This document shows, piece by piece, positions 16,177 through 25,494 of a stretch of 64,000 bases of DNA. Below the pieces are notes generated by a model, which was not told where the DNA came from, searched no databases, and saw only the letters and a list, made by a program, of their open reading frames with translations. The stretch comes from Streptomyces longhuiensis (GTDB taxonomy: Bacteria > Actinomycetota > Actinomycetes > Streptomycetales > Streptomycetaceae): assembly GCF_020616555.1 (NCBI RefSeq), contig NZ_CP085173.1:6836001-6900000 (forward strand), in the 5' to 3' direction. The stretch's first letter is position 1. Each line of letters opens with the position of its first letter. The position numbers were made by a program, and so were the translations under genes.

Positions 16177-18713
16177 TGCTGCGCTACGCACTGCACACCG
16201 TCCGGGACCGTAAAGGGGGGTTCCTCGGTGCTTTTCTCGCCCTCATGTGCGCTGCCGCCCTCATCACGGCCTGCGGCACCCTTCTGGAGACCGGTCTGCG
16301 CGGCACCATCCGCACCGAGCGGTACGCGGCCGCGCCCGTAGTCGTCTCCGCCGACCAGAACGTCCACAAGACGACGGTCAAGCACAAGAAGGGCAAGACC
16401 AAGGTCAAGCACAAGGCCAAACCCGTCGCCGAGCGGGCCTGGTTGCCCGAGGACGCCGCGAGACGGGTCCGCGACCTCCCGGGCGTCGAGCGGGTCGTCC
16501 CCGAACTCACCTTCCTGGCACAGCCCTTGGCGCCGGGAGCCGCCGCCCCCGACCGGCCCGCGTACGGGCACGCCTGGGACTCCGCCGCGCTGACCCCCTA
16601 TGCCCTGACAGCCGGGACACCACCCGCCAAGTCCCAAGACCTCGTCGTGGACCGGTACCTGGCCGACCGCGCCCACCTGACACCCGGGGACAGCCTCACC
16701 GTCCAGTCCACCCGAGCTCCGCGCACCTACCGCGTCACCGGGATCGCCGCGCCCGCCGGGCATGCGTCAGTGACCCACCAGACCTCCCTGTTCTTCACCA
16801 CCTCGGAGGCCCGCCGCCTCGCCGGCCACCCCGGCCAGGTCACCGCCCTCGGCGTCATCCCCGCCCCCGGTCAGAAGCCGGCAGAGCTGGCGCGTGCCGT
16901 CGCCGAGGCACTCGACGGCACGACCGCCCAGGTCACCACCGGCGACGCCCGTGGCCCCGTCGAGTTCCTCGACGCGGCGGGTGCCCGCATCAAGCTCGTC
17001 AGCATGGGTGGCGCGATGGGCGGCACCTCCCTTCTCGTCGCGGTCCTTGTCGTCGTCGGCACCTTCGCGCTCTCCGTTCAGCAACGCCACCGCGAACTCG
17101 CCCTGTTGCGCGCCATCGCGGCCACGCCCCGGCAGATCCGCAAGCTCCTGGGCCGTGAGGCGCTCATCGTCGGCGCCGCCGCGGGCGTCCTGGGCTCCCT
17201 CGCCGGGCTTCCGCTCGGAGGGTGGCTGTATCACCGCTTCGTCGAACTCGGAGCGGTGCCGCCGACCCTCGAACGGACCGTCAGCGTCTTCCCGTTGTTC
17301 GCGGCCGTCGGCGCCACGCTCCTCGGTGCCTGGGCCGCCGCCCGGATCTCGGCCCGCCGCATCGCCCGTATCCGCCCGGCCGAAGCGCTCACGGAGGCCA
17401 GGGTCGAGCGTGCCCGACCGGCCTGGGGGCGCGTCGCAGCCGGGATCGCGCTTCTCGCGGGCGGCGCTGTCCTCGTCGCCGTACTCAGCGCGCTGCGCAC
17501 CGAACCGGCGTCAACTCCCGTGACCTTCCTGGCCGTCGTCGTCCTCGCCTCCTCCGTCGCACTGCTCGGCCCGCTCCTCGTGAAGGGTGCCGCGGCCCTC
17601 CTGGCCGGACCGCTGCGCCTCACCGGGCCCGGCGGCAAACTCGCCACCGCCAACCTCCGCGGCAACGCAGCCCGCATGGCCGCCGCCGTCACACCGCTCG
17701 CCCTCCTCATCGGCATGACCTGCACCGTCCTCTTCACCCAGCCGACCCTGGGCGACGCGGCACGAGCCCAGGCGCGCGAAGGCATCCGGGCCGACTGGAT
17801 CGTCGCGGCCCAGGGGCCCGGCGTCCCCGCCGAGGCCGCACGCAAGCTACGCGCCGCCAAGGGCGTCGTCGCGACCGAGGTCGTCCGCACCACCGTGCGC
17901 GTAGGACTCGCCAAGTACCCGGCTCAGGGCGTCACCCGCGAAGGCCTCACGCGTACGTGGGACCCGGACGTCACCGCGGGATCGCTGAAGGGCTTCCGGC
18001 GGGACGGCGTCGCCGTCAGCGAACTCGCCGCAGATCAGCTCCACTTGCAGCCCGGCAGCAGGCTCAAGCTGACACTCGGGGACGGCACACCGGCCACCCT
18101 CACCGTGGCGGCCGTCTACGCGAAGGGTCTCGGCTTCGGCGATCTGACCCTGGCCCATGACCTGGTGGCCCGGCACGTCGACAATCCCCTCGCCTCCTCC
18201 GTGCTCGTCAGGACCAGCCGTACGGAGGAACAACTCGTGAGCACCGTCAGGGAGTTCCCCGGTCTGCGCGTTCTCGCCCCCGAGGCGGCCGACGACCTCC
18301 AGGCCGAACGCCAGCAGGAAAACGCCGAGGTCAACCTCCTCGCCATGGGCCTGATCCTCGCGTTCACCGCGATCGCCGTCGTCAACACCCTCGCGATGTC
18401 GGTCTCCGAACGCATCCGGGAGTTCGCGATGCTCCGCCTCGCCGGCGCCACCCGCCGTCAGGTCTTGAGGATGCTGCGCACCGAGGCCCTCGCCGTGTTG
18501 CTCATCGGCACGACCCTGGGCAGCGGAATCGCACTGGCCGTCCTGACGGCGTTCAGCGTCGGGATGACCGGCAGCGCCGCCCCCGCCGTCACACCCCTCG
18601 TCTACGTGGCCGTGGTCGCCGCCGCCGGACTCCTCGCGCTCACCGCGACCGCCCTGCCCGGCCGCGCCGCCCTGAAGCCCCGACCGGTGGAGGTGGCAAC
18701 AGCCAAGGAGTAA
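16173..18713 (+). CDS. FtsX/MacB-type ABC transporter permease
   Basis: This permease of 846 residues has two FtsX domains: an N-terminal helix (FLGAFLALMCAAALITACG), a large extracellular region, then helix triplets near residues 280-400 (GTSLLVAVLVVVGTFALSV) and again at the C-terminus (NLLAMGLILAFTAIAVVNTL). A Lys-rich loop KKGKTKVKHKAK follows the first helix. Such permeases usually pair with an ABC ATPase, but none is adjacent, so it must use one encoded elsewhere or the ATPase was lost. It overlaps the HTH gene by 4 bases. Confidence 0.85.
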   Translation: MMLRYALHTVRDRKGGFLGAFLALMCAAALITACGTLLETGLRGTIRTERYAAAPVVVSADQNVHKTTVKHKKGKTKVKHKAKPVAERAWLPEDAARRVRDLPGVERVVPELTFLAQPLAPGAAAPDRPAYGHAWDSAALTPYALTAGTPPAKSQDLVVDRYLADRAHLTPGDSLTVQSTRAPRTYRVTGIAAPAGHASVTHQTSLFFTTSEARRLAGHPGQVTALGVIPAPGQKPAELARAVAEALDGTTAQVTTGDARGPVEFLDAAGARIKLVSMGGAMGGTSLLVAVLVVVGTFALSVQQRHRELALLRAIAATPRQIRKLLGREALIVGAAAGVLGSLAGLPLGGWLYHRFVELGAVPPTLERTVSVFPLFAAVGATLLGAWAAARISARRIARIRPAEALTEARVERARPAWGRVAAGIALLAGGAVLVAVLSALRTEPASTPVTFLAVVVLASSVALLGPLLVKGAAALLAGPLRLTGPGGKLATANLRGNAARMAAAVTPLALLIGMTCTVLFTQPTLGDAARAQAREGIRADWIVAAQGPGVPAEAARKLRAAKGVVATEVVRTTVRVGLAKYPAQGVTREGLTRTWDPDVTAGSLKGFRRDGVAVSELAADQLHLQPGSRLKLTLGDGTPATLTVAAVYAKGLGFGDLTLAHDLVARHVDNPLASSVLVRTSRTEEQLVSTVREFPGLRVLAPEAADDLQAERQQENAEVNLLAMGLILAFTAIAVVNTLAMSVSERIREFAMLRLAGATRRQVLRMLRTEALAVLLIGTTLGSGIALAVLTAFSVGMTGSAAPAVTPLVYVAVVAAAGLLALTATALPGRAALKPRPVEVATAKE

Positions 18714-18728
18714 GGGGCAGTACGCAAT

Positions 18729-18759
18729 GGTGGGCGCCCCTTACGCCGGGGCGCCCACC
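18729..18759. terminator. hairpin terminator between permease and rhodanese genes
   Basis: A perfect 12-bp stem GGTGGGCGCCCC at 18729-18740 pairs with 18748-18759 across a 7-base loop. It lies between convergent genes and can serve both. Confidence 0.75.
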
Positions 18760-18789
18760 CTCACGTACTCCTGCAGCCGCGCGCGACCG

Positions 18790-19242
18790 TCACTCGGACA
18801 CCGGCAGTCCTGCCGCCTTCCACGCCTGGAAGCCCCCGACCAGATCCGTGGCCCGGTGCAGCCCCAACTGCCGCAGGGAGACGGCGGCGAGGCTCGACGC
18901 GTAGCCCTCGTTGCAGACGACCACGACACGCAGATCGTGGCTCGTGGCCTCGGCCGCGCGATGGCTGCCCTGCGGATCGAGCCGCCACTCCAGTTCGTTG
19001 CGCTCCACCACGAGTGCCCCGGGGATCAGCCCGTCCCGCTCGCGCAGCGCCGCGTAGCGGATGTCGACGAGGAGCGCGTCGCCCGCCGTGGCGGCCGCAT
19101 GCGCCTCGTCGGCCTCGACCCGGTCCAGGCCGAGGCGCACCCGGTCGAGCAACTCGTCGATGCCCTCGGGCCGTTCACCACCCGAGCCGCTCACGTCTCC
19201 CACCCCAGCAGTCACGTCTCCCACCCTGCCCCCTCCGCTCAC
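18790..19242 (-). CDS. rhodanese-like sulfurtransferase
   Basis: This is a single-domain rhodanese of 150 residues. The core GDALLVDIRYAALRERDGLI near residue 65, the active-site loop VVCNEGYASS with Cys, and GGFQAWKAAGLPV at the end are all present. The GTG at 19242 overlaps the stop of the cysteine dioxygenase gene (GTGA), so the pair is translated together. It would handle sulfane sulfur produced in cysteine breakdown. Confidence 0.88.
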   Translation of the reverse strand: MSGGGRVGDVTAGVGDVSGSGGERPEGIDELLDRVRLGLDRVEADEAHAAATAGDALLVDIRYAALRERDGLIPGALVVERNELEWRLDPQGSHRAAEATSHDLRVVVVCNEGYASSLAAVSLRQLGLHRATDLVGGFQAWKAAGLPVSE

Positions 19243-19766
19243 TGCCAGTCCTCCGGCCGCTCCACCGTCTCGAGTCGCAGCACCGCGCCCGTGCGGCTGT
19301 AGCGGCGGATCTGCGGGAGCGGCGGGTAGTAGGCGTGCACGGAGACCGCGTGCTCGCTCGTGGACTCGTTGAGAACCTCGTGCACGTGGTGCTGCCCGAA
19401 GGCCCTGCCCTTGCCCGCGGTCAACGTCCGTTCGCGGTCGACTCCTTCGGACAGTTCGAGCGTCTTCCAGCCGTCGGCGGGCAGCCGGGCCGTGAGTGAG
19501 TTCTCCTTGAGCTCGCCCGACGCCGTGAGGAAGGCGCCGACGGATTCGGCGTGGTCGTGCCAGCCGGTGCCGGTGCCGGGCGGCCAGCCGATGAGCCAGG
19601 CCTCGCTGCCGCCGGGCCCTTCGAGCCGCACCCATGTGCGGCCCTCGGGGTCCAGCGGGAGCGAGGCGATGAGTTCGTGGTCCTCGGCGGTACGGCGTAC
19701 GAAGTCGAGAAGGTCACGCTGCGTGGGCGCGGCGGTCACCAGGGAAGGGGAGGCTGAGGCAGACAC
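19239..19766 (-). CDS. cysteine dioxygenase (cupin)
   Basis: This protein of 175 residues oxidises cysteine to cysteine sulfinate using non-haem iron. The cupin motifs GTGWHDHAESVGAFLTASGE and GKGRAFGQHHVHEVLN carry the metal-binding His residues. The GTG at 19766 is chosen because AGGAC lies 7 bases upstream; a GTG at 19772 is too close to it. It forms an operon with the rhodanese, under a Cys-rich leader peptide. Confidence 0.88.
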   Translation of the reverse strand: MSASASPSLVTAAPTQRDLLDFVRRTAEDHELIASLPLDPEGRTWVRLEGPGGSEAWLIGWPPGTGTGWHDHAESVGAFLTASGELKENSLTARLPADGWKTLELSEGVDRERTLTAGKGRAFGQHHVHEVLNESTSEHAVSVHAYYPPLPQIRRYSRTGAVLRLETVERPEDWQ

Positions 19767-19861
19767 GGACACCGTCCTGAAGGTTCGCGGAAAGCGCGCG
19801 AGAAGGCCCGGAAGAGCCCGTGAACCCGGGAAAAGGGGGCGCGCAGAGGGGAGAGGCGAAT

Positions 19862-19948
19862 TCAGCAGGACGGGCGACACACGCAGCCCGCATAGCGGAC
19901 GAGGTCCATATGGACCCTCCGCCACAGGCGCACATCGGTGTCGGTCAC
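19862..19948 (-). CDS. Cys-rich leader peptide of the cysteine dioxygenase operon
   Basis: This ORF of 28 codons starts with GTG at 19948, contains RLWRRVHMDLVRYAG and ends CVCRPSC. This pattern is the conserved actinobacterial leader found before sulfur-metabolism genes. Three Cys in the last seven codons suit ribosome stalling on low Cys-tRNA. The promoter places the transcript start at or next to the GTG, so translation is probably leaderless. A GC-rich dyad (GCGCGC arms about 19793-19842) lies between the leader and cysteine dioxygenase. Confidence 0.75.
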   Translation of the reverse strand: MTDTDVRLWRRVHMDLVRYAGCVCRPSC

Positions 19949-19955
19949 GCTCCGG

Positions 19956-19984
19956 AGTACACCATGGCGGAGGGGGTCGGTCAA
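19956..19984 (-). promoter_or_regulatory. sigma-70-type promoter of the leader/cysteine dioxygenase operon
   Basis: On the minus strand TTGACC (19984-19979) is followed after exactly 17 bp by TGTACT (19961-19956). The predicted transcript start falls at about 19949-19948, the GTG of the leader peptide. The -35 overlaps the 3' end of the monooxygenase gene. Confidence 0.65.
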
Positions 19985-21588
19985 CTTGTTCGGGCGGCGC
20001 TCCCGGCCTTCGCGCCGTCCTCCACGGGCCCCCCGAGCGCGGCTTGCGCGGCCGCGTGCAGCTGAGCGGGATGCACCCCGCTCAGGGCCGTGACCAGGTG
20101 GCCGTCCGGGCGCACAAGGAGTACGGAGTGTGCCGGGGCGCCCGGGTAACTCTCCGCGACCAGCAGCTCCGCCTCGTACGGGAGCGCGGTGACGGCGGCC
20201 GCGAGCCGTGGCATGACACCGGCCGAGACCCAGTGCCGCCGCTCCCACACACCCGTGCCGGGCGCGATCAGGACGACGAGCAGGTGACCGAGGCCGAGCC
20301 GGTCCCGCAGCCGGACGAAGGACCCGTCGGGGGCCGTGACCCGCACGTCCCGGACGGGCGCGCCCGGAGCCGTACCCACGGCGACCGCCGCTTCGGAGGG
20401 CTCCGGCGCGAGAGGTGATTCGGCGTACGTCCCCGGAGCCCCCAGCGCTCCGTGTCCCAGGTGACCGTCCGTGAGCAGCACGTCATGGCCGCGCGCGGAT
20501 CCGGCGACGTACGAGCGCAGTCCCTTGCCGCCCCGCAGTATCGGCAGCGCCTGGTCGGCGGCGCGCAGCCGCCCCGCGACGACGGCGCGGCGCTCGGCCT
20601 GATAGCTGTCGAGGAGCGCCTCGTGCGGGCCGTCGTGCCAGGCGACGGCCAGCTTCCAGGCGAGGTTGTCCGCGTCCCTCAGCCCCTCGTCGAGGCCCTG
20701 GGTGCCGAGCGCGCCGAGCAGGTGCGCCGCGTCACCGGCGAGGAAGACCCGGCCGACCCGCCACCGCCGGGCCAGGCGGTGGTGAACCGTGTGCACCCCT
20801 GTGTCCAGCAGCTCGTACGGCGGTGTCGAGCCGGCGCACCAGCCGGCCAGCGTCTCCCGGATGCGGGTCACCAGGATGTCGGGCGTGACGAGCTCGCTGC
20901 GGGGCGGCAGCAGCCAGTCGAGGCGCCAGACGCCGTCGGCGAGGGGGCGGCCGACGACCTCCCCGCCGGTCGGGCCCGACGTCCGCCAGGGAAGGCTCCG
21001 ATGAAGCAACGCCTCGCCGGGCCAGGGAAGTTCCGTGCGCAGCGCGGCGACGGCGTGTCGCTCGACGGACGTGCGGCCGGGGAAGCGGATGTCGAGCAGC
21101 TTGCGGACCGTGGAGCGCGGGCCGTCGCAGCCCACCAGGAAGCTCCCGCGCCACCAGGTGCCCTTCGGGCCGCGGGTGTGCGCGGTCAGTGCGCCGCTCT
21201 CCTGCTCGATCGAGTCGAGGCGGCTGTTCACGGCGACCTTGATGAGCCGCTCGCCGGCGGCGGCCTCGCGCAGGGCGCCCGTCAGTTCGTGCTGGGCCAG
21301 ATGCAGGGGCGAGGGCATCTGCTCACCGAAGGCGAGTTCCCGCATCACCTGTTTGCGCCGCAGGGAACGCCAGCCGGTCCACCGCGCGCCCGTCGCGTCG
21401 AACGACGTCCGGGCGAGCCGCTCCATGAGGGCGGCGGTGTCCTCGCGGAGGATCACGGTCCGTGCGGGGCGCTGTTCGTCCTTGCCGGGACCCTCGTCGA
21501 GCACGACGGAGGGCACGCCGTGGCGGGCGAGAGCGAGGGAGAGCGTGAGCCCGACGGGGCCGGCTCCGACGACGATCACCGGGTCCAC
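19981..21588 (-). CDS. FAD-dependent aromatic hydroxylase (PheA/TetX type)
   Basis: This class A flavoprotein monooxygenase has 535 residues. It has an N-terminal Rossmann motif (VIVVGAGPVGLTLSLALARH), a central DG motif (FLVGCDGPRSTVRKLL), the GD motif VFLAGDAAHLLGALGTQGLD, and a thioredoxin-like C-terminal domain. The GTG at 21588 is preferred because GGAGGAG lies 7 bases upstream. The substrate is unknown. It is separate from the large cluster further right. Confidence 0.85.
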   Translation of the reverse strand: MDPVIVVGAGPVGLTLSLALARHGVPSVVLDEGPGKDEQRPARTVILREDTAALMERLARTSFDATGARWTGWRSLRRKQVMRELAFGEQMPSPLHLAQHELTGALREAAAGERLIKVAVNSRLDSIEQESGALTAHTRGPKGTWWRGSFLVGCDGPRSTVRKLLDIRFPGRTSVERHAVAALRTELPWPGEALLHRSLPWRTSGPTGGEVVGRPLADGVWRLDWLLPPRSELVTPDILVTRIRETLAGWCAGSTPPYELLDTGVHTVHHRLARRWRVGRVFLAGDAAHLLGALGTQGLDEGLRDADNLAWKLAVAWHDGPHEALLDSYQAERRAVVAGRLRAADQALPILRGGKGLRSYVAGSARGHDVLLTDGHLGHGALGAPGTYAESPLAPEPSEAAVAVGTAPGAPVRDVRVTAPDGSFVRLRDRLGLGHLLVVLIAPGTGVWERRHWVSAGVMPRLAAAVTALPYEAELLVAESYPGAPAHSVLLVRPDGHLVTALSGVHPAQLHAAAQAALGGPVEDGAKAGSAARTS

Positions 21589-21671
21589 GGCGCGGCTCCT
21601 CCTGCCCCGGGGAGTGCTGTGGGAGGCGTACAAGAAAGGGCAGTTGGAGCGGGGTGCGCGATCACAGAACG

Positions 21672-21701
21672 TATGCAACCCATTGCGGGTGCTTGCGTCA
21701 A
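21672..21701 (-). promoter_or_regulatory. candidate promoter of the FAD monooxygenase
   Basis: On the minus strand TTGACG (21701-21696) is followed after 18 bp by TGCATA (21677-21672), about 85 bp upstream of the GTG start. Confidence 0.45.
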
Positions 21702-21704
21702 GTG

Positions 21705-21738
21705 ACGGAGGCAGTGGCGATCATGCCACTGCCTCCGT
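21705..21738. terminator. hairpin terminator after gluD
   Basis: A perfect 14-bp stem ACGGAGGCAGTGGC at 21705-21718 pairs with 21725-21738 around a 6-base loop. It lies just downstream of gluD on the minus strand. Confidence 0.75.
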
Positions 21739-21773
21739 TTGCTCACATCTCGTCAGTTCTTCTGCAGAGTGGT

Positions 21774-22661
21774 TCAGTCGGTCCCGTCCACGACGGAGGG
21801 CTCGGTGGCGGCAGCCACCGCGATGCCCGTCTTCGCGCGACGGCCGCGCCGCTCGATCCAGGTGGCGAGCCCGGCCAGGGCCAGACACAGTGCCACGTAG
21901 ATCGCGCCGACGACGATGACCACCGCGGTGATGGGGTTCTCGCCGTTGACGATGATGTTGCTGGCCATCGTGCGGGCCGCGAAGAGCAGTTCGCTGTACG
22001 TGATGATGTAGCCGAGCGAGGTGTCCTTGAGGGTCACCACGAGCTGGCTGATCATCGTCGGCAGCATGGCGCGCACGGCCTGCGGCAGCAGCAGCATCGT
22101 CATGACCTGCGACTTGCGCAGCCCCAGTGCGTACGCGGCTTCCACCTGTCCGCGCGGCACGGCGTTGACGCCCGCCCGGATCACCTCGGCCTGCACACAG
22201 CCGTTGTAGACGGTCAGGCCGATGACGAGCGCCCAGAAGGCGGTGTTGTCGCCGACGACGCCGAGGTCGTTCTTGTAGGTCAGGAACAGGAACCACAGGG
22301 CGTAGATCGTGATCAGCAGCGGGATCGCGCGGAACAGTTCGATGAAGCCCGTGGCCGCCCAGCGGACCGTCTTGTGCTCGGACAGGCGCGCGACGGCCAG
22401 GAGCAGGCCGAGCACCAGGGAGAGCACGCCGGCGACGGCGAACACCTTCAGCGTGGTGACCACGCCGTCGCGGATGCTGGTCCGCACACCGGCGTTGTTG
22501 AAGATGTTCCAGACCTCGGGCTCCAGCTGCCCCTTGACGTTCATCCGGTAGAGGGTGAACGCGATCAGGCCGAGGACGGCCAGGGAGCCGGCGACCGTGT
22601 AGATGCGGTTGCGCACCCGGGCCTTGGGGCCCGGTGCGTCGTACAGGACGCTCGAACTCAT
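21774..22661 (-). CDS. gluD: glutamate ABC transporter permease GluD
   Basis: This is an inner-membrane permease of 295 residues of the polar amino acid (HisM/GlnP) family. The ABC-permease EAA loop is visible in VEAAYALGLRKSQVMTMLLL. The ATG at 22661 overlaps the gluC stop (ATGA). The order gluA-B-C-D beside a two-component system and near recA matches the S. coelicolor glutamate uptake locus. Confidence 0.9.
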   Translation of the reverse strand: MSSSVLYDAPGPKARVRNRIYTVAGSLAVLGLIAFTLYRMNVKGQLEPEVWNIFNNAGVRTSIRDGVVTTLKVFAVAGVLSLVLGLLLAVARLSEHKTVRWAATGFIELFRAIPLLITIYALWFLFLTYKNDLGVVGDNTAFWALVIGLTVYNGCVQAEVIRAGVNAVPRGQVEAAYALGLRKSQVMTMLLLPQAVRAMLPTMISQLVVTLKDTSLGYIITYSELLFAARTMASNIIVNGENPITAVVIVVGAIYVALCLALAGLATWIERRGRRAKTGIAVAAATEPSVVDGTD

Positions 22662-23305
22662 CGTGCGACCCCCATGCGCCGCTCGAGCAGCCGGAAGAGA
22701 CCGCTGATGGTGAAGGTGATGACCAGGTAGCCGAGGGCCACCCAGAGGAAGATCCAGGCGATGGCGAAGCCCTGGTCGCTGAGCAGCTTCTGCACGCCGA
22801 ACAGCTCGGTGACACTGAACGCGCCCGCGATCGCCGAGTTCTTCGTCAGCGCGATGAAGATCGAGCTGAGCGGCGGCAGGACGGTGCGGGTGGCCTGCGG
22901 AAGGATGATCAGGCGCAGCGTCTGGAAGAAGGTCATTCCGATGGACCGGGCGGCCTCCGCCTGTCCCAGCGGCACCGTGCTGATGCCGGACCGGACGGCC
23001 TCGCACACGAACGCCGAGGTGTAGAAGCCCAGCGCCATGAGGGCCTTGGCCCACGGGCTGAGGCCCGGCATGAAGATGACCGGAACGACGAACCACGCCA
23101 CAAGGAAGAGCAGGGTCAGCGGGGTGTTCCTGAAGAGCGTGACCCAGGCGGTGCCGAAGAAGCGCAGCGGGGGCACGGGTGAGACACGGAACCCGGCGAT
23201 GATGACACCCAGGATCATCGCGAGGAGCCCGCTGGCCAGGGTCAGCAGGACGGTGCCTATGAACCCCTCGCGGAATTCCGCGAGATGGTCGAGCAATACG
23301 TTCAC
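22658..23305 (-). CDS. gluC: glutamate ABC transporter permease GluC
   Basis: This permease of 215 residues has five helices and an EAA-loop stretch AEAARSIGMTFFQTLRLIIL. The GTG at 23305 (VNVLLDHLAEFREGF) is preferred because GAGGA lies 8 bases upstream. It pairs with GluD in the membrane to form the translocation pore. Confidence 0.9.
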   Translation of the reverse strand: MNVLLDHLAEFREGFIGTVLLTLASGLLAMILGVIIAGFRVSPVPPLRFFGTAWVTLFRNTPLTLLFLVAWFVVPVIFMPGLSPWAKALMALGFYTSAFVCEAVRSGISTVPLGQAEAARSIGMTFFQTLRLIILPQATRTVLPPLSSIFIALTKNSAIAGAFSVTELFGVQKLLSDQGFAIAWIFLWVALGYLVITFTISGLFRLLERRMGVAR

Positions 23306-23440
23306 GGGGATGTCCTCGTGGGCGGCGGCGGACAGGCAGCGAGGGCCGGGCCACGGGCGCACTGTGCGGTTGCGCCCGTGGCGGGCCGGTCACTGCCGGG
23401 GGGTCGTACGGTGCGGGCCGGGGCCCGCACCGTCAGCGCG

Positions 23441-24361
23441 TCAGTAGCGCTCGAGCGCCGGCGGCGCGGTGTACGCGGACTTGGACAGGCCGAGCGTCGC
23501 GTCGTACGCCTTCTTGTAGTCGCCGTTCTTCTCGTGCGCCTCGAGGGCCTTCGAGACCGCCTCGCGCAGCGCCTTGTCGTCCTTGTTCATGCCGACGCCG
23601 TACGGCTCCTCGGTGAACGGCTTGCCGACGACCTTCAGCTTGCCCGGGCGCTGGGCGGCGTAGCCCTTGAGGATCGCGTCGTCGGTGGTGACGGCGTCGA
23701 CCTCGTTGTTGAGCAGCTGCTGCACGCACTCGGAGTACTTGGACAGCTCGACGGTCTTGGCGCCGTACTTGGGCTTCTTGATCTCCTGGAGCGGGGTCGA
23801 GCCCTTGATGGAGCAGACGGTCTTGCCCTTGACGGAGTCGGGGCCCGTGATGCCCTTCTCGTCACCGCGGACGAGGAGGTCGGCGCCGGCCATGAAGTAC
23901 GGGCCGGCGAAACCGACCTGCTTCTTGCGCTCGTCGTTGATCGTGTACGTGCCCACGTAGAGGTCGACCTCGCCCTTGGAGATGGTCGTCTCACGGACGT
24001 TCGAGTCGATCGTCTTGAACTCGATCTGCGACGGCTTGAAGCCGAGGTCGGCGGCGACCATCTTGGCGATCTCGATGTCGAAGCCGGAGCGCTTGCCGTC
24101 GGTGTCCTGGAAGCCGAGGAACGGCTGGTCGTTCTTGGCGCCGATGACGATCTTTCCGGCCTTCTGCGCGCGCTTCAGCGTCGCGGAGTCCAGCTTCACG
24201 CCCGAGGCGACCGTGTACGTGGGCAGCTTCGGCTGGTCCTTGCCGCCGGCGCCGCCGGCGGGCTTGTCACCGGCGTTGCCGGAGTCTCCGCCGCACGCGG
24301 TGGCGGCGAGGGCGAGCACGGCGACAGTGGCCGCCGCGGCGGCGGACTTGCGGAGCTTCAT
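23441..24361 (-). CDS. gluB: glutamate-binding lipoprotein GluB
   Basis: This extracellular solute-binding lipoprotein has 306 residues. The signal peptide and lipobox are MKLRKSAAAAATVAVLALAA followed by TAC. The family-3 signature GFDIEIAKMVAADLG and the DLYVGTYTINDER stretch are present. It delivers glutamate to the GluCD pore and is separated from gluC by 135 bp. Confidence 0.92.
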   Translation of the reverse strand: MKLRKSAAAAATVAVLALAATACGGDSGNAGDKPAGGAGGKDQPKLPTYTVASGVKLDSATLKRAQKAGKIVIGAKNDQPFLGFQDTDGKRSGFDIEIAKMVAADLGFKPSQIEFKTIDSNVRETTISKGEVDLYVGTYTINDERKKQVGFAGPYFMAGADLLVRGDEKGITGPDSVKGKTVCSIKGSTPLQEIKKPKYGAKTVELSKYSECVQQLLNNEVDAVTTDDAILKGYAAQRPGKLKVVGKPFTEEPYGVGMNKDDKALREAVSKALEAHEKNGDYKKAYDATLGLSKSAYTAPPALERY

Positions 24362-24423
24362 GGTGAATATCCTTCGTGTCGGCAGATTCGGCCGTGGGAA
24401 AGTCGGACGCTCATGCGTCTGCG

Positions 24424-25200
24424 TCAGTGGTGCAGGATCTTCGACAGGAAGTCCTTGGCCCGGTCGCTGCGCGGGTTGCTGAAGAACTGGTCGGGGGTGG
24501 CCTCTTCGACGATCCGTCCGTCCGCCATGAAGACCACGCGGTTGGCCGCCGAGCGCGCGAAGCCCATCTCGTGCGTCACGACGATCATCGTCATGCCGTC
24601 ACGGGCGAGCTGCTGCATGACCTCGAGGACCTCGTTGATCATCTCCGGGTCGAGGGCCGACGTCGGCTCGTCGAAGAGCATGATCTTGGGGTCCATCGCC
24701 AACGCCCGTGCGATCGCGACGCGTTGCTGCTGCCCGCCGGAGAGCTGTGCGGGGTACTTGTCCGCCTGCGTGCCGACGCCCACCCGGTCGAGCAGGGTGC
24801 GAGCCTTGGCCTCGGCCGCCTTCTTGTCCGCCTTGCGGACCTTGATCTGCCCCAGCATCACGTTCTCGAGCACGGTCTTGTGCGCGAAGAGGTTGAAGGA
24901 CTGGAAGACCATGCCCACGTCCGCGCGGAGGCGGGCCAGCTCCTTGCCCTCCTGGGGCAGCGGCTTGCCGTCGATCGTGATGGCACCCGTGTCGACGGTC
25001 TCCAGGCGGTTGATCGTGCGGCACAGCGTCGACTTGCCGGAGCCCGAGGGTCCGATGACGACGACGACCTCACCACGCGCGATGGTCAGGTCGATGTCCT
25101 GGAGCACGTGCAGCGCGCCGAAGTGCTTGTTGACTTGGTTCAGCACGACCAGCTCGTCGGCCGCGGGAATGGCGTCCTTGGTCACCGATACATCGGTCAT
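24424..25200 (-). CDS. gluA: glutamate ABC transporter ATP-binding protein GluA
   Basis: This ATPase of 258 residues has Walker [10 protein letters not shown]-loop, signature [15 protein letters not shown], Walker [15 protein letters not shown] and the switch VTHEMGF. The ATG at 25200 ([10 protein letters not shown]) is preferred: GGAG lies 10 bases upstream and earlier in-frame codons are not conserved. It is the first gene of gluABCD. The 294 bp to gluR holds the divergent promoters; no operator is obvious by eye. Confidence 0.93.
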   Translation of the reverse strand: MTDVSVTKDAIPAADELVVLNQVNKHFGALHVLQDIDLTIARGEVVVVIGPSGSGKSTLCRTINRLETVDTGAITIDGKPLPQEGKELARLRADVGMVFQSFNLFAHKTVLENVMLGQIKVRKADKKAAEAKARTLLDRVGVGTQADKYPAQLSGGQQQRVAIARALAMDPKIMLFDEPTSALDPEMINEVLEVMQQLARDGMTMIVVTHEMGFARSAANRVVFMADGRIVEEATPDQFFSNPRSDRAKDFLSKILHH

Positions 25201-25494
25201 CGGGGTCTTGCTCCATCCTCCTCGGTTGGGAGGACAGTAGTAATGCCGTACAACCAGCGTCATTACATCTGAGCGGAACTTGAGCATAACGATCCGGCTT
25301 CAACCGGCCACGATGCGTGAAGAGGGTGCTCCCCTGCGTACCGGCTGGATAACGGAAGGCGTCGGTAACCGGAACGCTCTTGACGGCGTCCTTATGTTTC
25401 GGAGTGGATGCCCTGGTGAGCCGCACGCGCGTGCACGGGACAGCGCCTGCCCGCGTGCCGGGACCGAACGACCGATGAACCGAAGGGGGCCGTG

